A DNA stretch of 64,000 nt from Treponema sp. (GCA_017616165.1 JAFZYR010000042.1:1-64000); one strand, 5' to 3'; counted from the stretch's first letter, positions 52,420 to 63,631 are shown. Notes: a model not told the origin generated them from the sequence alone. Program-made: numbers and translations.

Positions 52420-55400
52420 GAGTATCAGAAACGTATCAAAATTATTTTTTGGATGCATTATATTAGCCGCATTAATTTTTTCGGGTTCATGCCAGAACTG
52501 GATGAACGACGACGGCTTTATGAATAAAATTGAAACCGAAGTTCATGACGCCAACGCCGCCCCAATTTCAGTTTACGTAAGATATGCCAACTCAAAAATG
52601 GGTACCACAGATCCTCAGGGTAATATCACCATGAAGGTCGATGTAGAAACCGAGCTTACCGCTGTTACCAGTGACGACTACGGCTTTGTAAAATGGGCCG
52701 CCTTTTCTACCACCGATTTTTCAATCTCAAAGCAGCATTCAAGCTTAATCTACGAAAACGCCGAACACTACGACCAGAACTATAAGCCGCTCGAACTTCC
52801 GGCCACAGAAGTTTTCTTTTCAAACCCAACCGACCCGGTAACAAAAGTAAAAGTCTACAAAGAACGCAACGACATCTTCATCATCCCTATTGTTGCAAAG
52901 CGCCCTACAATTGTTACGTCGGTACCTACAAACGGTCGTTCAGATGTTGTGCGTAACAGCTCTATACGTATTCTTTTTTCAAAGCCTATAGAAGAATCAA
53001 GCCTCAAAGACAGTGAAGGAAACAGCAATATTGTAGTTACATCTGGTAGTGCCGTTCTTACAGAAAATTCCGATGACATGGGTGCAAAGGAAATTACAGA
53101 TTATTTTAATATAAAACTTAGTGCAACAAAAAAGATGCTCACCCTTTCATTAAAGCAGGGTATCTACATGGATAACAATTCACAGATTAATGTGAATATT
53201 TACGAAGATGTTTGCGATACAGACGGCTTTACAATGAACGGAAAATATACTTTTACCTTTACAACAGGTACAAAGCTTGACAGCCTGGCACCTCGAATTG
53301 ATGAGCTTTCTGCCGGTATTGGAGAAGACTGTCTGGCATTTGAACAGTATAAATATATCAAAAAAGGTAGTAATGAAACTGTTCCAAATTATACAGACGA
53401 AGCAGAAAAAGCAACTAATGACATTGATGCATTCATATCTGGAGATATCGCTCTTGTAAATGCCTCTAAAAAACCAATTCTTAAGCAGCGTGTAAAAGAT
53501 TATATAAATATTTATGTACAGGCTACAGATATTGCCGGTGCCGGTAGAAACGTAGATGATACAAACACCAACAACTTAAGCGAAAGTGATGTAGCCCTTA
53601 TTCAGGTTCGCGCAACTCTTTATGTAGATAAGGACGGCGCCGCTAAAACAACTTCTAAACTGGCCTTTGAAAATAATTCAACAGTTTCGCAGGAGTATTA
53701 CAAAGGCGTAAAAGAAATTGGTTATGCTATGGGCTTAAAAGACTCTTCCTGCAAGATTCAGAAAAAGTTTGAAGATATTCTCCCGGATGCAAATGGCGGA
53801 ACCATATTTACTTATGATTTAAGTGATATGCCGAACGGTCTTATTAAGATTGATGTTTGGGCAATAGACATGGTAGGTAACTCCGGTGAAACCGAAGAAT
53901 ATGTTGCAGAATACAACAATGGCTACAGGTCTATTTTTGTTGTAAAAGATTCCAGTGCTCCTAGTGCAGAAAATGCAATTTCAAAAATCAATATAAATGC
54001 AGAAGATGCACCTTATAAATGGTATAACCGCAATTCTTTATCTCAAATTCAAATTAAAGAAAAAGATAATTCTTCTATTACGGATTTAAACGATTGTGCT
54101 GCTTTAAGATCCGATTTTAATGACCTTAAATGGGCATTTAAACTTGGTAAGGATCTGGCATGGAAGCCTTCTCCTACGGATACTACTATCTGGACTCCAA
54201 TCCATACAAATAATGTTTCAAATATAAGGACACTGGCAAATGCAGCAGCTTCGGCAGACGGTGCAATTGATATTACCATGTGCCTTATGGATGATTTAGG
54301 AAATATTTCTAATCCGGTAATTGTTGAATCAATTAATTATGATAATACAGCGCCTGTTATTTCTTCTTCTGTTGCATCAAAAGTAAACTGGGTTAAAAAA
54401 TCTGCTGATGTATATACAGAAGCTGTTGCAGTAACCGACAGTAATCTTCTTTCTTCTTCGGGCCATATTCTCAAGATTCCGTTTACAGAAAATGGTGCCG
54501 GTATTAGACGGGTAAAGGTTACCGTTACAAAAGAAGGAACAACTCAAACAATAAATCAGGGTAATTATACAATAACATACGTTCCTGACTCTGGCGAATC
54601 AAGGGAACTGACATATACAGATCTGGCTTCTGATAATACGATTAAAGAATTAAATAGTTCTGATACTTCAAAAGTTAATTCGGGAACCTTGTACATAAGT
54701 AAAATTCAAATTGGCGAACAGACAGGAAGTTATAAAGTAAGGGTAGATATATGGGATTCTGCACTTAATACAACCTATACCGAAACTACAATTACAATTG
54801 ATAAAACAAATCCGGTTATCAATAAACTTTATATTCCGGATCTTAAAAAATCTATAAGTGCAGGAGCGGATGGATTAAGTACAGAATCACAGGACGGATG
54901 GTTCCTTCCTAAAAAATGGATTGCCTCTACACTAAATACTGCCTTGTTACAAAATGTTCCTGGATTTATACCTCTTTATATTTTTATAAAAGAACAGGAT
55001 TCCGGTATAAGCCAGATAGTTTTTGATTCCGAAGATGTTAAGTTATATAATATTGAAATATCAGCAGTTCCTGCTGCTCATGGAAAAACAAAGATTTACA
55101 AGATAGAAAACTACGGGCAGACAGATGAAAGCCGTACTCTTATTCCGGAAGCTGACTATAATCTGAACCTTCAAACAAAAACAATTACGTTTAATAATGA
55201 TAAATGTCTTAAGTCTCTAAAAGAAGAATTTGTAATACTTATTGAAAATATTGGTTTTTCTACAATACAGGCAGATAATAATATAATTAATGTAAAAGTG
55301 TACGATCTTGCCACTCGCGAAGACCAGGAAGACAAGATATCTCCATATACAGATAAGAATGTTGTAATTGATGGAGTAAAAGCAGACAGTTATTTACAAA

Positions 55401-58400
55401 ATATTAAAAATAATTATACATTAACAGACAGACAGGGTCCTTCGGGAACTCTTCCTGCAGCACCTGGTTATACAAATGAGAATATTATTGATCTTACAGT
55501 TGTCTTTGACGATGATTCTAAAAATTCTGCAAGTTCCGGTTATAACAGTTTCCGTATAAGCGGTGCCACATTCACAAATAATACGCAGGTAAAAATTGGT
55601 GACACAGCTATTGATTATGAAATGACGGAAAATAATACAGTTATAACTTTGCGAAATAAAGAAAACAATGCATTTACAGATGATTATATTGTTATAAGAA
55701 GCAAGACAGTTACATTTACAAATATAAGTTTTGCAGATTCTGAAGGTCAAAAAACTATAAGTATAACTACCAGTGACCTTGCCGGTAATGAAGTTGGTGC
55801 AAAAGCATTGTCAATAACTTATGATAAGACTTCGCCATCAATAACAAAACTGCCGTTCGTAACAGATTATTCTGGAAGTCCAGCTTATTATCAACCACAA
55901 TATAATGTTTATCCGCACCAGAATGATGAAAATGCATCTGGCGTACTCATAGATGGTATTCCAACCTTCTATACTTCTACAACTCACAAATCAGGTGCAA
56001 CCCAGTCAGGTGGTGTACTTAATGGTGTAGGAAATAATGATTACGGAGTTGTATTGGGAATACGTGCTTCAGATACTTATGGACTTTACAGCAATTCAAA
56101 AGATACTTTTGTTCGTTATTATAAGCACACTTCCAGCGACACGAATGTAACAAAAGAAACCGTAATGCAAAGCGGTAAATATGTAAATTCAGATTTAGGA
56201 AATTCAGCTGCAGAAGGACTTTTAAAAACAGGTTTTGAAGTAGGCAAATACTCTGCAATTATTGTAGATGGCGCAGGTAATACAAGTGATGTATTCCAAT
56301 TTAATATTGTAAAGGATATTACTAAACCTGCAAATATTAACTGGAAACTTTTAACCTTAGATCTTCCAGAAGGTGCAGGTATTTACCAGAGCGGCAGCAA
56401 TTTACCAGGCATTTCTGAATATTCTATAAATTATGGAGATTCATCATCTATAAATACAACTCCAATGTGGGTATATAGGTATATAATTAAAAAGACTGGT
56501 GATGACAAAAAATATAAGATTGTTGTTAATCTTAACAGTACCGGTACTAAAGTAAACGACTTACTTCTTAATGGAGAAAAAGCTAAATCTTCTGATATTA
56601 CAACTTATGGAGAATCTGTAAATGCAACAGCTACTTCTTCTCCTATTGATCAGTATTCAATTTCTATGTGGTATGGCGCATGGGTATCTGGTAGCGTAAG
56701 CTATTCCGCAGGACAATATCAACCGGCTGTTCCTATGAACACTGTTTTGCCAAACGGTATTCAATTAAATTCAAATAATTATTCAACATATTCAAGTTAT
56801 TTATGGGATTATTTTGGTTACAAGTTTGAAAATGAACCTGACTATACTTATATCTATAAAAATTGTTCCTGGCTGGTACCTTCCGGTAATAATAGCTGGC
56901 ATAATTTTGTTCCTGGCGGTTCACCAGTTACAGACACCGGCAGTTCAATAACAAGTTATATAGATAACGATAACAATCTTATAATTGAAATTCCAAATAA
57001 TTATTCTAAGGCTTTACCACCAATCTCGGTATTCTTACGTGATGGTTGTGGAAATATGAATTATGTTGTAGTAAGAGCTTCCGATTCTTCAGGATATTAT
57101 CCAATAAGCTTTATTGCAGATGGTAAGCTTGGCTGGCAGACTACAGATGCAAACGGACAGGTAACTTCTCCAATAGTAATTCAAAATCCATTTATGGATC
57201 CTGCTGGTACAGGCATGACATGGGATGGACAAACCTATTCATGGAATGAACAGTCTGGTAATTATGACCAACCAACAGATAATGGAGTAGGCGAAAAACG
57301 AGGCTTTATAAAAGACCTTGTAAAGAATCAGACATATTATAATGATGCGTATACTAATTTCAAACTTGCATTAACCTTAAGATTTGGAACTACTTCTGGA
57401 AATAAAGACAGTCAGGAAACAGCATTATTCTCTTCAGCTGGTAAAACAACATCAACAACTGATTATACCTGTCGAGCAGTTCTTTATACTACGACAAATG
57501 CAAATGAGGTTCCAGATTATTCTACAATAACAGCAGGTAAAGCCGATACAGATTGGACTTACGCTCAGGCAGATTCCAGCTCATCTGAAATAAGAATCCT
57601 CCTGGATTATCCAAAACCTTCATATAATGCACCGTTCTATATCTGGTACTTACTTGAGGACCGTCTTGGTAACTACGAAATTGCCAAGGTTGTAAATAGT
57701 GCTGCAAGTGGTAATGCACTCAGGGCAAATACAGCCGGCATGTTTGATAAGTGGGTTTATGATAATGAGGGACCTGTCCTCAAAACCCGTATTGGAGGAC
57801 TTGACCCTAGCCAGACAGATGACATAAATGAACTTGTTGGCAAAAATAACGGCTTTGTACCTTACGAAGTAGACAATGGAAGCACAAAGACAGTATATAT
57901 TCATGCAACAAAAACTCACTCCAGCCCTCAGCCTGGAGAAGAAATAAATAACACACTTGGAGAAGGAACAAGTCATTTAGCAGATGGTGACCATGAACCT
58001 TATTCTATTTATAATTCCTTTGCAGACCTTGCTGTTTCAGAAATAACAGGTGTCCGAGCATTTGCCTGGTCTACAGAAGCAGATCCTCCTTCAATCGATG
58101 ATTCTTTACATGGTGAATGGGATAATTCCAAATGGTATAAAGATTCTGTAAATCAGTGGTATGTCGGCTGGGAAGAGGTAGAAAACTTACGCAAAGATAT
58201 TGGCCTTCCACATACCTATTCCGCTAGTGATGGAGTGAAGCCGGCTAATGCTTATTATAGTAACACCAGCGGTGATTATGAAGGAAAATATTCAGGTATA
58301 AAAGTTATTACCGTCTTCCCTTTTGGTAAGCTTTCTTCTTCCACTGCCACAGCCTTATACCTGCATGTAATGGACTGGACCGGAAATATTTCTTCTTACA

Positions 58401-61400
58401 GAATAGGAAAGGATATTGAATTTGTTAACGATTCAACTGTTCCAGGTTATACTTCTTCTTCTGTAACAGGAGTTACAGTTGCAGATCAATATTATATTTC
58501 AAAAGCCTCAGGTGAAGTTCCTGTTGTAAGAATTGCAGGAAAAGGTGCAGCAGCTAAAAATCATGAACCTATTAATGTTTATATTCCTGAAGATTGTTTT
58601 GAAGAGTCTGGTTCCGGTATAAAAGGCTTTACTCTTACAGAAACAGGTATTAATAGTGCTCAGGAATATTTGAGTATTCCATATGACACTTATCATAAGA
58701 ATAATGAAAATGAATATGATCTTACTTATTATGTATATGATAATGCAGGAAATAGAGCACAAAAGTCATTAAAATTTGTCTTTGATGAAACAGCTCCTTC
58801 AATTTCTTCTGTTTCGCTTGTAACATCACAAGGCAGTGATACAATAATGGTTAATTCAAGCGGTCCTATTACAACTGCTGTAGATGGTTACGGAAAGGTT
58901 TACAATTGTACACTTCCGGCAGAATATCATTCAAAGGCAAGTGAAATACCGGCAAGCGAATTAATGACTGTATATTTGAATAAAAATCAATACACAAAAT
59001 TCCACGTAAATCTTGTTAATGACCCTGGTGATGTACAGGAGGTTATTATCAATAAATGGGCAGTAACCGGTGGCAATGGAGCCTGGTCATCCATTTGTTC
59101 TTATAACAAACAGACAAATGGTTATACAGGAATTACCTGGAGCGGCAACATGACAACAGAATATCATATGGGAAGCGATTCAAGTTCCGGTTACGGTGCC
59201 CTTAGCTTTGATGCTAACGGTACATATTACCAGATTTGCGTAACAGATATTTCTGGTAATACAAGTTGCCAGTACTTCAGGTTATTCCTTGATAATGAAG
59301 CACCGGTATTTACAGAAAAGCCAACGCTCACAGTTAAAAAAGGTTCTGTAAACAAAATAGGTTCAACAACAAATTATGCCTATACCTCTGATTCAAACAA
59401 TAAAGCAAAGCTTACAATAAAGGTAAATGATGCCGGAGTAGGTACTGTCTATAATCACTTTGATTATAAAGTTAATAGCGGTGAGTGGGTTGAATTTACA
59501 GGTAATTCCATTGATTATGAATTCAGTGGAATTGAAGTAACAAAAATTTCTATCAGGGATATCTTTGGAAGAACTTCTGAAGTAATAACCGAATCAACAG
59601 GTTTCCAATATAAAAAGGATAACACAACAATTGCAGATGATATTTCAAAGCTTGTATATTATAATACAACACCATCTGCACCTGCATTTGATAGCACGCA
59701 TATAGAATTTGCAACAAAGAGTGCAAGTCAAAGCAGTAATTATACAGTACAGAATTTTGATAGCTCAACTACTCAAGGAACTCCAAATTATATTATTATA
59801 AAAGAATCAAATCCATCATATCCTAGAGCTTTTCTAAAACTTACTTTTAAGAATAAACCAAATACTATACTTGGATATACGGATTCGGTTCCATCAACTG
59901 CTACCGGTGCATACAGTCTGACTGACACAACAAATGTTAACAGTCCTGTAAAAACTGTATTTGAATATTCATTACCAATGGCAACCGACAAATCTGATGT
60001 TTCAAAAGATTATTATGCAATTGATTATGCCGGAAATGTAAGTGCAAAGATTACAATCATCTATACTTATAATAACCCTCATAAAGCTCAGAATATTGAA
60101 TTTATACCATCTGGTTCAAATCAAATTTCAAGTACTCTTTCTGCAAGCTTAACAGCAGATGGTGTAACTCTTGCACCTACGGTTACTAGTTCAGATGGAA
60201 GTACACTTTACTATGGTAGCGGTTATGTACTTGTTAGATGTACTATATTAAAAAATGATGCCAACTATGTTGATAATCCGGTTTCAATCAATCTTTTTGC
60301 AGGAAATACAGATACTTCTGCAGGAAGCTTTACATATGGGCAGGGCGGTACACTCAAACGTTATCTGACTGGCGAAGCTGTAGGAAACCGCTATTACTGT
60401 TATCTTGCGTTCCCAATTTCTGATACACAGAGTGGCAAAAAACTTTATTGTACAATTAGTGGTGGAGAATCAACCTCACAAAAAGCAAGACTTGCTTCTA
60501 GTGATGTTACCTGGAAACAGGATGTAAGTGGGCCTGTTCTTGATTCAAGCATGTATAGAACTGAAAACAATAATGGTGTATATCCAGGTACTAATATAAA
60601 AATCAAGAAGGTAAATGGTTATACAGCCAAGACTTCAAGTGGAAATGATATAACTTCTTTTGGAGAGGTAAAAGACAGCCAGATTGGAAATGGATATAGT
60701 TCAAACTTGTACAGCACAGGTACACAAATATTTATACCGGTTAATAAAATAATTGAACCGGTAGGTCTTGCAGGATATCAGATAGTTACAGTAGTTGAAG
60801 ATCCTGCACATAGTGGAGATGCAAGTTATACAGCCCAGCCTACATCTACATGGCAGAATATGGTTACAGAAAATGGAAACTATAAGTTTGTTTTACCGGA
60901 TATAACAACACCACATACACACATAGCTTTGTTCTTTAAAGATAACTGGGGTAATGTTTCCGAAGGTTATTATCTTGGTAATACAGGAGATGACTATTAT
61001 AAGCAGTGGTGGATTCTTGATCGTACGCTTGAAGCCGATGATATTACTATAACTCGAAATGAAAATACTCTTAGTGTAAGTGTTCCGGTAGGAATGGTAA
61101 TTAGATCTGTTTCCGCAGAGAATGCAGAAATTGATTCGGTTTCGTTTATTGATTATAGCACAACAGGGCAGCCAGAACTAACAAACCTTAATAATGGTTG
61201 GGTAAATATTTCCGGGCTCACTGTTGTATTAAAAAATATTGCAGCTGCAGGAACAGAGCCAAAGAATGTAAATCTCATAATTAATAGTGTAACTAAACTC
61301 GCGTTCCAGATACCAGCTGTTCCTGATGACGGTGGTCAGGGTGGAGATGGCAGCCAGGGCGGTGACGGTTCAAATGGTAACACACCTGGTGCAAATCCAA

Positions 61401-61942
61401 ATATTCGCGGATCGGCACTTTCTATGCTGCAGGGACTGGTGGCTGGAAACGGCAAGGCTACTAATGCATACAGTACTTATGTTCCGCCGGTTCATTTTGC
61501 AGAAAGTGCGGCACAGACTTTGAATGAAGCTTTAACTGAAAAGTCTGAAAAGGCTGCGGTCCCTGCTAAGACAAAGACAACTGCCAAAGCAACGACTAAG
61601 ACTAAGAACAAGCCTAAGGTTGAAGCAGACGTTAAGGTTGAAGCAGATGTTAAAGTAGACGCAGAAGTTAAGGTTGATGCCGAAGTTAAAGTTCAGACCG
61701 GACTTGAGCAGATGACCATAACAACACCAGAGCTATCGCAGGCTGTTGCAAAGTTAACATCGGCTCCAAATGTAGAAGTTGAAGCCCCTGTGGTTCAGGC
61801 TGCGGTTACAACCGATATTGCAGACAAGGCCAACGAGCCGGCACGTTCTCCAATAGCAATAGTGATTGTTATTCTTGCCCTTTGCCTTGCGGCTTGCGGA
61901 ATAGTTATAGGTTGCAAAAAAAGAGGTTTTTTGGTTAAATAG
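52412..61942 (+). CDS. Giant lipoprotein with Ig-like tandem array and C-terminal anchor
   Basis: A 3176-residue lipoprotein. The signal ends with ALIFSGSC (Cys27). After a start domain like that of the 39815 protein and a Big_5 domain (about 165-290), the chain is a long array of Ig-like modules, with about eleven borders of the type DNTAPVISS, DKTNPVINK, DKTSPSITK, DETAPSISS, DNEAPVF. The last 300 residues have a Gly/Asp-rich linker, a Lys/Thr run, a hexapeptide repeat (KVEADV twice, KVDAEV twice), and a membrane helix followed by a basic end (GCKKRGFLVK). It would span a long distance between its two anchors. It is co-transcribed with the two upstream genes. GGGGGAAG precedes the ATG. Confidence 0.82.
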   Translation: MSKSIRNVSKLFFGCIILAALIFSGSCQNWMNDDGFMNKIETEVHDANAAPISVYVRYANSKMGTTDPQGNITMKVDVETELTAVTSDDYGFVKWAAFSTTDFSISKQHSSLIYENAEHYDQNYKPLELPATEVFFSNPTDPVTKVKVYKERNDIFIIPIVAKRPTIVTSVPTNGRSDVVRNSSIRILFSKPIEESSLKDSEGNSNIVVTSGSAVLTENSDDMGAKEITDYFNIKLSATKKMLTLSLKQGIYMDNNSQINVNIYEDVCDTDGFTMNGKYTFTFTTGTKLDSLAPRIDELSAGIGEDCLAFEQYKYIKKGSNETVPNYTDEAEKATNDIDAFISGDIALVNASKKPILKQRVKDYINIYVQATDIAGAGRNVDDTNTNNLSESDVALIQVRATLYVDKDGAAKTTSKLAFENNSTVSQEYYKGVKEIGYAMGLKDSSCKIQKKFEDILPDANGGTIFTYDLSDMPNGLIKIDVWAIDMVGNSGETEEYVAEYNNGYRSIFVVKDSSAPSAENAISKININAEDAPYKWYNRNSLSQIQIKEKDNSSITDLNDCAALRSDFNDLKWAFKLGKDLAWKPSPTDTTIWTPIHTNNVSNIRTLANAAASADGAIDITMCLMDDLGNISNPVIVESINYDNTAPVISSSVASKVNWVKKSADVYTEAVAVTDSNLLSSSGHILKIPFTENGAGIRRVKVTVTKEGTTQTINQGNYTITYVPDSGESRELTYTDLASDNTIKELNSSDTSKVNSGTLYISKIQIGEQTGSYKVRVDIWDSALNTTYTETTITIDKTNPVINKLYIPDLKKSISAGADGLSTESQDGWFLPKKWIASTLNTALLQNVPGFIPLYIFIKEQDSGISQIVFDSEDVKLYNIEISAVPAAHGKTKIYKIENYGQTDESRTLIPEADYNLNLQTKTITFNNDKCLKSLKEEFVILIENIGFSTIQADNNIINVKVYDLATREDQEDKISPYTDKNVVIDGVKADSYLQNIKNNYTLTDRQGPSGTLPAAPGYTNENIIDLTVVFDDDSKNSASSGYNSFRISGATFTNNTQVKIGDTAIDYEMTENNTVITLRNKENNAFTDDYIVIRSKTVTFTNISFADSEGQKTISITTSDLAGNEVGAKALSITYDKTSPSITKLPFVTDYSGSPAYYQPQYNVYPHQNDENASGVLIDGIPTFYTSTTHKSGATQSGGVLNGVGNNDYGVVLGIRASDTYGLYSNSKDTFVRYYKHTSSDTNVTKETVMQSGKYVNSDLGNSAAEGLLKTGFEVGKYSAIIVDGAGNTSDVFQFNIVKDITKPANINWKLLTLDLPEGAGIYQSGSNLPGISEYSINYGDSSSINTTPMWVYRYIIKKTGDDKKYKIVVNLNSTGTKVNDLLLNGEKAKSSDITTYGESVNATATSSPIDQYSISMWYGAWVSGSVSYSAGQYQPAVPMNTVLPNGIQLNSNNYSTYSSYLWDYFGYKFENEPDYTYIYKNCSWLVPSGNNSWHNFVPGGSPVTDTGSSITSYIDNDNNLIIEIPNNYSKALPPISVFLRDGCGNMNYVVVRASDSSGYYPISFIADGKLGWQTTDANGQVTSPIVIQNPFMDPAGTGMTWDGQTYSWNEQSGNYDQPTDNGVGEKRGFIKDLVKNQTYYNDAYTNFKLALTLRFGTTSGNKDSQETALFSSAGKTTSTTDYTCRAVLYTTTNANEVPDYSTITAGKADTDWTYAQADSSSSEIRILLDYPKPSYNAPFYIWYLLEDRLGNYEIAKVVNSAASGNALRANTAGMFDKWVYDNEGPVLKTRIGGLDPSQTDDINELVGKNNGFVPYEVDNGSTKTVYIHATKTHSSPQPGEEINNTLGEGTSHLADGDHEPYSIYNSFADLAVSEITGVRAFAWSTEADPPSIDDSLHGEWDNSKWYKDSVNQWYVGWEEVENLRKDIGLPHTYSASDGVKPANAYYSNTSGDYEGKYSGIKVITVFPFGKLSSSTATALYLHVMDWTGNISSYRIGKDIEFVNDSTVPGYTSSSVTGVTVADQYYISKASGEVPVVRIAGKGAAAKNHEPINVYIPEDCFEESGSGIKGFTLTETGINSAQEYLSIPYDTYHKNNENEYDLTYYVYDNAGNRAQKSLKFVFDETAPSISSVSLVTSQGSDTIMVNSSGPITTAVDGYGKVYNCTLPAEYHSKASEIPASELMTVYLNKNQYTKFHVNLVNDPGDVQEVIINKWAVTGGNGAWSSICSYNKQTNGYTGITWSGNMTTEYHMGSDSSSGYGALSFDANGTYYQICVTDISGNTSCQYFRLFLDNEAPVFTEKPTLTVKKGSVNKIGSTTNYAYTSDSNNKAKLTIKVNDAGVGTVYNHFDYKVNSGEWVEFTGNSIDYEFSGIEVTKISIRDIFGRTSEVITESTGFQYKKDNTTIADDISKLVYYNTTPSAPAFDSTHIEFATKSASQSSNYTVQNFDSSTTQGTPNYIIIKESNPSYPRAFLKLTFKNKPNTILGYTDSVPSTATGAYSLTDTTNVNSPVKTVFEYSLPMATDKSDVSKDYYAIDYAGNVSAKITIIYTYNNPHKAQNIEFIPSGSNQISSTLSASLTADGVTLAPTVTSSDGSTLYYGSGYVLVRCTILKNDANYVDNPVSINLFAGNTDTSAGSFTYGQGGTLKRYLTGEAVGNRYYCYLAFPISDTQSGKKLYCTISGGESTSQKARLASSDVTWKQDVSGPVLDSSMYRTENNNGVYPGTNIKIKKVNGYTAKTSSGNDITSFGEVKDSQIGNGYSSNLYSTGTQIFIPVNKIIEPVGLAGYQIVTVVEDPAHSGDASYTAQPTSTWQNMVTENGNYKFVLPDITTPHTHIALFFKDNWGNVSEGYYLGNTGDDYYKQWWILDRTLEADDITITRNENTLSVSVPVGMVIRSVSAENAEIDSVSFIDYSTTGQPELTNLNNGWVNISGLTVVLKNIAAAGTEPKNVNLIINSVTKLAFQIPAVPDDGGQGGDGSQGGDGSNGNTPGANPNIRGSALSMLQGLVAGNGKATNAYSTYVPPVHFAESAAQTLNEALTEKSEKAAVPAKTKTTAKATTKTKNKPKVEADVKVEADVKVDAEVKVDAEVKVQTGLEQMTITTPELSQAVAKLTSAPNVEVEAPVVQAAVTTDIADKANEPARSPIAIVIVILALCLAACGIVIGCKKRGFLVK

Positions 61943-61969
61943 AAACACTTTATTTTTGGAGACCATTTA

Positions 61970-63622
61970 ATGATAACTGTTAGTGATGTTAGTGTTTCAT
62001 TCAGCGAAAAACCGCTTTTTAAGGATGTTAATCTTAAGTTTAATAAAGGAAACTGTTACGGTATTACAGGTGCAAATGGCGCAGGAAAATCTACCTTTTT
62101 AAAGCTGCTAAGCGGCGAATTGGAAAAGGATTCCGGTGAAATATTTATGACTCCGGGCGAGCGCATGGCTGTATTAAAGCAGGACCACTTTGCCTTTGAT
62201 GAGTATTCTGTAAAGGATACTGTAATGATGGGCTTTCCGCGCCTTTATGAAGTAAGCAAGGCCCGCGACGAGATTTATGCCAAGGCAGATTTTACAGAAG
62301 AAGACGGAATTAAATCTGCAGAGCTCGAAGCAGAGTTTGGAGAGCTTGGCGGCTACGAGGCAGAAAATCAGATTGAACAGATGCTGTCCGGACTTGGACT
62401 TGAAGAAGAATTCCACGACCGCATGATGAGTGACCTGGACGAAAGCCAGAAGGTGCGCGTTCTTCTTGCACAGGCAATTTACGGAAACCCTGACGCACTT
62501 ATCCTCGATGAGCCTACAAACGGTCTTGATATTGAATCTATCACCTGGCTCGAAAACTTCCTTCTTGATTTTGAAAATACTGTAATTGTTGTATCGCACG
62601 ACCGTCACTTTTTGAATACTGTGTGCACTTATATCTGCGATATTGACTATGGAAAGATTACTCAGTTTAGCGGTAACTATGACTTCTGGTACCAGATGAC
62701 TCAGGTTATGCAGCGACAGGCTCACGATCAGCAGAAAAAGACTGAAGAAAAAATGAAGGATTTGCGCGAGTTCATCCTGCGCTTTAGCTCTAACGCATCT
62801 AAGGCCAAGCAGGCAACCAGCCGCAAAAAGATTTATGACAAGCTTGCCGACAGTCTTGAGGAAATCCCTATTTCTACACGCAAGTTCCCGTATGTAAACT
62901 TTAAGGCCGACCGCGAAATTGGAAACAACGTTCTTGAAATTAAAAAGCTTAACTGCAAGGACGCCGACGGAAACGAGCTGCTCAAGGATTTTTCACTTAC
63001 TGTTAGCCGCACAGACAAAATTGCCTTTGTTGGTATTGAGCACAATTCTGTTACTGCGCTTTTTGATATTATCAACGGTGTAAGAAAGCCTGACAGCGGA
63101 GAATTCTTCTGGGGTCAGACAACAAGCCAGACCTATCTGCCACGCGATAACTCAAGCAACTTTGAAAACGATATGAACATTACTGAATGGCTCAAGCAGT
63201 ATTCAAAGGAACAGGACGACTCTTATGTGCGCGGCTTCCTCGGTCGTATGCTCTTTAGTGGTGATGAATCACTCAAAAAGGTAAAGGTTCTTTCGGGTGG
63301 TGAAAAGGTGCGCTGTATGCTCAGTAAAATGATGCTTAGCGGTGCCAACTGTATTACCATGGATGATCCTACAAACCATCTTGACCTTGAAGCAATTCAG
63401 TCGCTCAACGAAGGCTTGATTGCATTCCCTGGAGTGCTTTTGTTCAGCTCACACGACCACGAATTCATTCAGTCTATTGCCAACCGCATTGTAGAAATTA
63501 CACCAAACGGCATTATTGACCGCATGATGAGCTTTGACGATTACATTACCGACCCTCAGGTTACAGAGCTTCGCAAAAAGCTGTACGAGGGAACTGGTAA
63601 GAAGATTAAGTACAGGGTGTAA
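61970..63622 (+). CDS. ABC-F ribosome-associated ATPase, YbiT-like
   Basis: A 550-residue protein of two ABC domains without membrane parts, close to E. coli YbiT in several segments (for example FLNTVCTYICDIDYG, SNASKAKQATSRKK). Domain 1 is intact: Walker A GANGAGKST (Lys40), Walker B LILDEPTN. In domain 2 Walker A has become GIEHNSVT (355-362; Gly to Ser360, Lys to Val361), and the catalytic Glu is Asp (TMDDPTNHLD), though LSGGEK is kept. So the second site should bind ATP poorly. Likely controls translation elongation. GGAGACC precedes the ATG. Confidence 0.9.
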   Translation: MITVSDVSVSFSEKPLFKDVNLKFNKGNCYGITGANGAGKSTFLKLLSGELEKDSGEIFMTPGERMAVLKQDHFAFDEYSVKDTVMMGFPRLYEVSKARDEIYAKADFTEEDGIKSAELEAEFGELGGYEAENQIEQMLSGLGLEEEFHDRMMSDLDESQKVRVLLAQAIYGNPDALILDEPTNGLDIESITWLENFLLDFENTVIVVSHDRHFLNTVCTYICDIDYGKITQFSGNYDFWYQMTQVMQRQAHDQQKKTEEKMKDLREFILRFSSNASKAKQATSRKKIYDKLADSLEEIPISTRKFPYVNFKADREIGNNVLEIKKLNCKDADGNELLKDFSLTVSRTDKIAFVGIEHNSVTALFDIINGVRKPDSGEFFWGQTTSQTYLPRDNSSNFENDMNITEWLKQYSKEQDDSYVRGFLGRMLFSGDESLKKVKVLSGGEKVRCMLSKMMLSGANCITMDDPTNHLDLEAIQSLNEGLIAFPGVLLFSSHDHEFIQSIANRIVEITPNGIIDRMMSFDDYITDPQVTELRKKLYEGTGKKIKYRV

Positions 63623-63631
63623 TCAAATACG

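Noticed and set aside
52412-61942. LPXTG or PEP-CTERM sorting signal at the end of the giant lipoprotein
   Set aside because: A helix and basic tail are present, but no LPXTG or PEP motif precedes it, and no sortase or exosortase gene is in the window.
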